This document shows positions 13,847 to 17,494 of a stretch of DNA of 17,494 bases, one piece after another. The DNA is taken from positions 1 through 17,494 of the forward strand of contig CAMLQS010000072.1 of the NCBI GenBank assembly GCA_946482165.1, written 5' to 3'. Below the pieces are notes generated by a model, which saw only the letters and a program-made list of their open reading frames with translations, was not told where the DNA came from and did not search any database. Made by a program: the position numbers and the translations under genes. The stretch's first letter is position 1. The number at the start of each line of letters is the position of its first letter. This stretch comes from an uncultured Verrucomicrobiota bacterium (GTDB lineage Bacteria > Verrucomicrobiota > Verrucomicrobiae > Opitutales > Opitutaceae).

Positions 13847-15043
13847 ATGTCAGATAACAATCCGTCCGACGCCACGCCGACACCGGCTCCCGTCGAGACC
13901 TCCGCCGCGCCTGCCGCTCCCGTCGCTCTCGACGGCTTCGGCTCCTCCCGCGGCACCGGGCTGGCCCGCGGCAAACGCACCGCCCGCCCCGCCAGCCAGG
14001 CCGCCTCCGGCTCCGCCCCCGCGGCCTACCAACCGACCGCCCTCCAGGTGATCGTCGCCAAGACCGAATACGTCAACCCATTCGCCGCCTCGCCCGAGAT
14101 CGCGCCCGCCTCTCCGGCGCCCGCGCCCGCCACCGAGAACGCGATCCCCGCCGAGGATGCGGCTCCCGCCCCCGCCTCGCCCGTCGCCAGCCCCGACACG
14201 GCTCCGGCTCCCGTTTCCGAAACCGCCCCCGCCCCCGCGGCCGCTTTCGAAGCTCCGACGGCTCCCGTCGCCGCTCCGACACCCGCTCCCGCGCCGGCTC
14301 CGGCCCCCGTTTCGGCGCCTGCCCCCGCCGCTCCCGAGCCCAAGGCCGAACTCAACATCCTCCCCCCTGCGGCGCCCCGTCCCGCGACGAGCTGGGAGTC
14401 GCCCGGCTCCGCGACGACGTCCACCGGAGCGGACCGCCCCGTGTTCCGCCCCGAGCGCAAGCCCGTGGTCGCCCGTGACATCGCTCCTTTGCGTCCTCCT
14501 GCCGCCGGCGAACAGCCGCGCCGCGAGAACCGCGAGGGTCGCGAAGGCGGCCGCCGCGGCGATAATCAAGGCCAAGGCCGCCGCGAAGGCGGCGACTTCC
14601 GCCGTGACGAACGCCGCGAAGGGGCCCGTCCCGCGCCCGCGGCGACTCCGGTCGCGGCTTCGGCCCCCGCCGCAAAGGCCGAAAAATCCGGCGGCTTCAT
14701 CGGCTGGCTCAAGGGCATCTTCGGTGGCGCTCCCGCCACCGACGCTCCCGCCCCCGGCGACGAAATCTCACGCGACGGCGGACGCGGTCCTCGTGGCGAC
14801 CGCCAAGGCGGCCGTCCTCACGGCGGACGCAGCCGCGGCGGACAGGGACAGCCCCAGCAGGGTGGCGAAAATCGCGGACCGCGCCCCGAGGGCGACAATC
14901 GCGGCCCTCGTCCCGAAGGCGGCAACGGCAATGGCGGCGGCGGTCGTCGCCGTCGTCGCGGTGGCCGCGGCCGCGGTGGTCCCCGCCCCGAGGGCCAGGG
15001 CCGTCCCGAGGGCGGTCCCCGTTCCTCCGGCCCGGTAAGCTGA
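13847..15043 (+). CDS. Disordered Pro/Ala-rich and RGG-rich protein of unknown function
   Basis: I do not recognise this 398-residue protein as a named family. It has four visible parts. Residues 1-62 are Ser/Thr/Ala-rich, with GKRTAR. Near 65-82 comes a possible short conserved motif, LQVIVAKTEYVNPFAAS. A long Pro/Ala tract runs to about 190. From about 215 it becomes Arg/Gly-rich (REGGRRGDNQGQGRREGG). This is interrupted near 278-294 by one hydrophobic/aromatic segment (KSGGFIGWLKGIFGGAP), then continues as GGRGPRGDRQGGRPHGG, repeated NRGPRPEG and RRRRRGGRGRGG to the end. RGG tracts usually bind RNA, so an RNA-associated or condensate-forming role is a reasonable guess, not shown. There is no signal peptide. 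The ATG at 13847 is the only good start. A strong terminator separates it from murA. Confidence 0.75.
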   Translation: MSDNNPSDATPTPAPVETSAAPAAPVALDGFGSSRGTGLARGKRTARPASQAASGSAPAAYQPTALQVIVAKTEYVNPFAASPEIAPASPAPAPATENAIPAEDAAPAPASPVASPDTAPAPVSETAPAPAAAFEAPTAPVAAPTPAPAPAPAPVSAPAPAAPEPKAELNILPPAAPRPATSWESPGSATTSTGADRPVFRPERKPVVARDIAPLRPPAAGEQPRRENREGREGGRRGDNQGQGRREGGDFRRDERREGARPAPAATPVAASAPAAKAEKSGGFIGWLKGIFGGAPATDAPAPGDEISRDGGRGPRGDRQGGRPHGGRSRGGQGQPQQGGENRGPRPEGDNRGPRPEGGNGNGGGGRRRRRGGRGRGGPRPEGQGRPEGGPRSSGPVS

Positions 15044-15094
15044 TTACGCCGGCCAAAAACCTTGCCAAGGGCTTCGCGCCCGAACGCATTTCAA

Positions 15095-15131
15095 GGCGTC
15101 CGTCCCGATTTTGGGACGGGCGCCTTTTTTT
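15095..15131 (+). terminator. Rho-independent terminator after the RGG-rich gene
   Basis: GGCG-T-CCGTCCC (15095-15106) pairs with GGGACGG-G-CGCC (15113-15124) around a GATTTT loop, giving an 11-bp stem with one T:G pair. It is followed at once by seven T residues (15125-15131). This is the best intrinsic terminator in the window. It lies 51 bp after the stop codon and only 49 bp before the murA start. Confidence 0.92.
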
Positions 15132-15180
15132 CGCCTCTTCGCGGCTCCCCGCCCCCATCTCCTCGCTCCCTGCTCTCTCC

Positions 15181-16485
15181 ATGGCCGATCTCCACGTGCA
15201 AGGTGGCAAGCCGCTCTCCGGCACCATCGTTCCCTCGGGCAACAAGAACTCCGTGCTGCCGATCTTCTGCGCCACGCTGCTCACCGACGAGCCCGTCACC
15301 CTGCGCAACGTCCCCGACATCACCGACCTCAACAAGCTGGTCGCGTTTCTGACGTCGCAGGGCTCCCGCATCGAATGGGACCGCGCGTCCGGCGTCATGC
15401 GCCTCGACCACTCCGGCTTTCGCTCCGCCCTGGCCAACGACGAGCTGCCCTCGGACATGCGTTCGACGGTGCTCCTCTTCCCCGCCCTCCTCCGCCGCCT
15501 CCGTCGTATCACCCTTCTCGCCAACGCCAAAGGCTGCTCGCTCGGCGTCCGCGAGATCGACCCGCACCTTGAAATCCTCGGCGCGCTCGGCGCCACCGTC
15601 GGCTCCGGCGATCCGCTCGTCATCGCCCTGCCCTCCGGCTTCGTCGGCGCCCGCCACTGGTGCGACTACATGTCCGTCACCGTCACGGAAAACTTCGCCA
15701 TGGCCGCGGCCCTCGCGAAGGGCGAGTCCATCCTCATCAACGCCGCCAGCGAGCCCCATGTGCAGGAGCTCTGCTCCGCGCTCGTGGCGATGGGCGCCAA
15801 AGTCGACGGTATCGGCACCTCCATGCTGCGTATCGTCGGCGTCGATACGCTCCACGGGGCCGACATCGCCATCGGCACCGATTACCACGAGATCGTCACC
15901 TTCCTCGCCCTCGGCGCCATCACCGGCGGCGAGGTGCGCGTCACCAAGGCCCTCCCGCACCACTTCGACCTGATCGTCCGCGCCTTCGCGAAGCTCGGGG
16001 TCGTCGTCGAGCACGAGACCGATCCCGACGGCGGCTCAGTCGCCGTCGTCCGCCGCGGCCAACGCCTGAAAATCGAGGAGCCCTACACGAGCAACCTCCT
16101 CCCCAAGATCGAGGCCGCCCCCTGGCCCTACTTTTCCGTCGATCTCCTTCCGCTCATGATCGCCCTCGCCGTGCGTTGCGAGGGCACGATCCACTTCTGG
16201 AACAAGGTCTACGAAAACGGGTTTTCGTGGATCCCCGAACTCGCGAAATTCGGCGCGCACGCCGTGGTGAGCGACCCGCACCGCCTGATCATGTTCGGCA
16301 ACCGTCCGCTCCGCCCGGCGGTGGTCGACTCGCCCTACATCATCCGCGCCGCCGTCGCCCTCGCGATGGTCGCCGCCGCCATCCCCGGCAAGTCGGTCGT
16401 CCGCCACGCCGAGATCATCCAGCGCGCCCACCCGCGCTTCGTCGAAAACCTCCGCAGCCTCGGCGCCGACATGGAGTGGAAGTGA
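15181..16485 (+). CDS. murA: UDP-N-acetylglucosamine 1-carboxyvinyltransferase
   Basis: This is a 434-residue cytoplasmic enolpyruvyl transferase (EPSP synthase family). It moves the enolpyruvyl group of PEP onto UDP-GlcNAc, the first committed step of peptidoglycan synthesis and the target of fosfomycin. Lys22-Asn23 occur in PSGNKNSVLPI as in E. coli. The active-site cysteine is Cys119 in KGCSLGVREIDPHL (E. coli Cys115), with the following Arg also kept; having Cys rather than Asp predicts fosfomycin sensitivity. The catalytic Asp (E. coli 305) is in WPYFSVDLLPL, and the C-terminal Arg in IIRAAVALAMVAA. Some motifs deviate from the commonest forms, for example YMSVTVTENFAMAAAL in place of VGATEN, so a MurA paralogue is possible. 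There is no Shine-Dalgarno sequence at ATG 15181. The length is normal. Confidence 0.9.
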   Translation: MADLHVQGGKPLSGTIVPSGNKNSVLPIFCATLLTDEPVTLRNVPDITDLNKLVAFLTSQGSRIEWDRASGVMRLDHSGFRSALANDELPSDMRSTVLLFPALLRRLRRITLLANAKGCSLGVREIDPHLEILGALGATVGSGDPLVIALPSGFVGARHWCDYMSVTVTENFAMAAALAKGESILINAASEPHVQELCSALVAMGAKVDGIGTSMLRIVGVDTLHGADIAIGTDYHEIVTFLALGAITGGEVRVTKALPHHFDLIVRAFAKLGVVVEHETDPDGGSVAVVRRGQRLKIEEPYTSNLLPKIEAAPWPYFSVDLLPLMIALAVRCEGTIHFWNKVYENGFSWIPELAKFGAHAVVSDPHRLIMFGNRPLRPAVVDSPYIIRAAVALAMVAAAIPGKSVVRHAEIIQRAHPRFVENLRSLGADMEWK

Positions 16486-16504
16486 CCCGCGCGCATCGCG
16501 CGGG
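16486..16504 (+). terminator. GC hairpin directly after murA
   Basis: CCCGCGCG-CAT-CGCGCGGG is an 8-bp perfect stem with a three-base loop, starting on the base after the murA stop codon. No T-tract follows; instead the heptad repeat begins at its last base. It could protect the 3' end of the mRNA or help stop transcription together with the repeats. Confidence 0.4.
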
Positions 16505-16535
16505 AATGACGAATGACCAATGTCCAATGACCAAT
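16504..16535 (-). repeat. 32-nt heptad repeat, copy 2 (inverted)
   Basis: Read on the minus strand this is four ATTGGTC-like units followed by ATTC, the same design as copies 1 and 3. It matches the reverse complement of copy 3 at 30 of 32 positions. The two copies flank 91 bp in which no gene is seen, so a transcript across them could form a long stem-loop. Confidence 0.85.
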
Positions 16536-16626
16536 GGATGCTTCGCCCAAGGCTCGCTCTGAGCGTCACCCCTTCGTCTCGCCTACCATGTCTCGTCTCC
16601 GCCTAACCGTAGCCACCCGGGTCCTC

Positions 16627-16658
16627 ATTGGTCATTGGAGATTGGTCATTGGTCATTC
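16627..16658 (+). repeat. 32-nt heptad repeat, copy 3
   Basis: The units are ATTGGTC, ATTGGAG, ATTGGTC, ATTGGTC, closing with ATTC. It is the inverted partner of 16504-16535. The rest of the 264-bp gap between murA and the next gene (16486-16749) holds only a 16-codon reading frame at 16691-16741, with no supporting evidence. Confidence 0.85.
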
Positions 16659-16749
16659 GGCGACCACTTAATCCGCCCGCTTCGCCCTCCATGCCCAAAC
16701 CGTCCTCCAGTTCCGCAGCCCCGCCGCCCGCCGACGTGTAGGCCCTGAA

Positions 16750-17494
16750 CTACCTCGCCAGCCGCCAATACGTCGCGCCCTCGCTGGTCTTGGGCGAGAG
16801 CCGCTGACGCCTGCCCGGCGGCTCGCCGTGACGCATCAGGTCGAACATGTCGTGCAACACGGCCCCCGCCTGGGCGAAATAGCTGTGCCCCAGCAGGTCG
16901 AGGTCGAAGTCCGGCACCGCGATGGTGTCCACGCCCGGGGCCACGGTATAGGGCGTGAAATAGCCGGCGCGCGGAGCATCGTGCAGCTTCGAGGAGAGAT
17001 GCACGGGAAGGTCGCCATCCGAGGCGTAGAGCGTCGTGCGCTCGCCGTGCTCCGGGTAGAGGCGGGCGAGGTCGAGGAAGAGGTCGCGGTCCAGGTCCGG
17101 CGCGGCGAGGAAGATTTGCCCGAACTTCACCCGGCCGCGCGTCTCCGCGTTGGCGGCGATGCGTTGCAGGGCGCGCAGCAGGCCGCGGTTGCCCATGCTG
17201 TGGGCGATGACGTGGATCTTCTCGGCGCCGGAGCGGGCGGCGAAAGCCACCAGGAAATCCGTGATCGCCCCTTCGCTGGCCTCGATGCTCGCCTCGTCCG
17301 CCGGATAGGCGGCCACCTTGCCGCGCGAGGGCCAGCTGAAGAAGGCCGTGGCGCCCGGCACCGCCAGATCGCAGCCGAGCTGCGCGGCGCGGATGGCGGC
17401 GTCCTCGAAGCTCACGTTGAACCCGTGCAGGAAGAACAACGCGTGCGGCGCGCGCCCCTCCGCTTTCGCCTGCCGCAGGGTGGCTTGAAGTCCC
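16750..17494 (-). CDS. Alpha/beta hydrolase, DUF900 type (N-terminus beyond window)
   Basis: The reading frame stays open to the window edge, so the protein is longer than the 247 residues visible. The oxyanion-hole motif ALFFLHGFNVSFEDAAIRAA, the segment ATAFFSWPSRGKVAAYPADE and the nucleophile elbow VIAHSMGNRGLLRAL are those of DUF900 hydrolases. IFLAAPDLDRDLF follows (candidate acid), and VPDFDLDLLGHSYF near the C-terminus supplies a candidate catalytic His. Members often have lipoprotein or extra N-terminal domains, which cannot be checked here. The substrate is unknown; esterase or lipase activity is inferred. A TTG at 17437-17439 is in frame, but it is not the start because the HGF motif is too close to it and family sequence continues upstream. 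It converges on murA across the inverted heptad repeats. Confidence 0.85.
   Translation of the reverse strand, partial: GLQATLRQAKAEGRAPHALFFLHGFNVSFEDAAIRAAQLGCDLAVPGATAFFSWPSRGKVAAYPADEASIEASEGAITDFLVAFAARSGAEKIHVIAHSMGNRGLLRALQRIAANAETRGRVKFGQIFLAAPDLDRDLFLDLARLYPEHGERTTLYASDGDLPVHLSSKLHDAPRAGYFTPYTVAPGVDTIAVPDFDLDLLGHSYFAQAGAVLHDMFDLMRHGEPPGRRQRLSPKTSEGATYWRLAR

Noticed and set aside
13850..14575. Glycine-rich minus-strand frame opposite the RGG-rich gene
   Set aside because: Reverse reading of Pro/Ala codons gives Gly/Arg-rich sequence automatically. The plus frame has a proper start, a downstream terminator and non-repetitive motifs.
16691..16741. Sixteen-residue frame MPKPSSSSAAPPPADV
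   Set aside because: Too short, low-complexity, no ribosome binding site or homology cue. It could be a gene remnant but nothing supports it.

Overview
This is a GC-rich, gene-dense stretch of bacterial chromosome. No tRNA, rRNA, CRISPR array, transposase, integrase or phage gene was seen. The likely source is a verrucomicrobial bacterium of the Opitutaceae type. That is an inference from three things: extreme GC bias at third codon positions, few Shine-Dalgarno sequences, and intergenic repeat families of a kind I associate with that group (TTGGTCA heptads, TCCGCG modules, GC-rich REP palindromes).

Layout. Positions 1-2581 (+) hold the end of a peptide ABC transporter binding protein, then the OppB- and OppC-type permeases; the ATPase genes are not here. 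A DUF721/DciA-like gene follows (2646-3035). A LysR regulator (minus) and an SbtA-family bicarbonate transporter (plus) diverge around 4044-4174, with a 17-bp palindrome between them. Positions 6819 down to 5188 (minus) form a tight cassette: Dps ferritin, YkgJ/YeiW-type cysteine-cluster protein and YbfF-like esterase, with overlapping genes. A TPR protein (minus) and a WD40 propeller (plus) diverge at about 7422-7514. A DUF3592-like membrane protein (plus) converges on a 1090-residue DUF748/AsmA-like protein (minus). Upstream of the latter, on the same strand, lie a peroxiredoxin and a dimeric-type dUTPase. From 13847 (plus) come a disordered Pro/Ala- and RGG-rich protein, a strong intrinsic terminator, then murA. 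The window ends inside a DUF900-type alpha/beta hydrolase (minus).

How the genes work together. Most are housekeeping or stress genes with individual roles: peptide uptake, bicarbonate import, iron storage and DNA protection, peroxide removal, dUTP removal, and the first committed step of peptidoglycan synthesis. The clearest functional units are the opp genes, the LysR-sbtA pair, the dps-ykgJ-esterase cassette and the dut-peroxiredoxin pair.

I found no convincing new multi-gene system. The best leads are the RGG-rich protein upstream of murA, an oppC whose 5' end is built from intergenic repeats, a family of 32-nt heptad repeats including a near-perfect inverted pair after murA, and two palindromes placed like operators (sbtA-lysR and upstream of dut).
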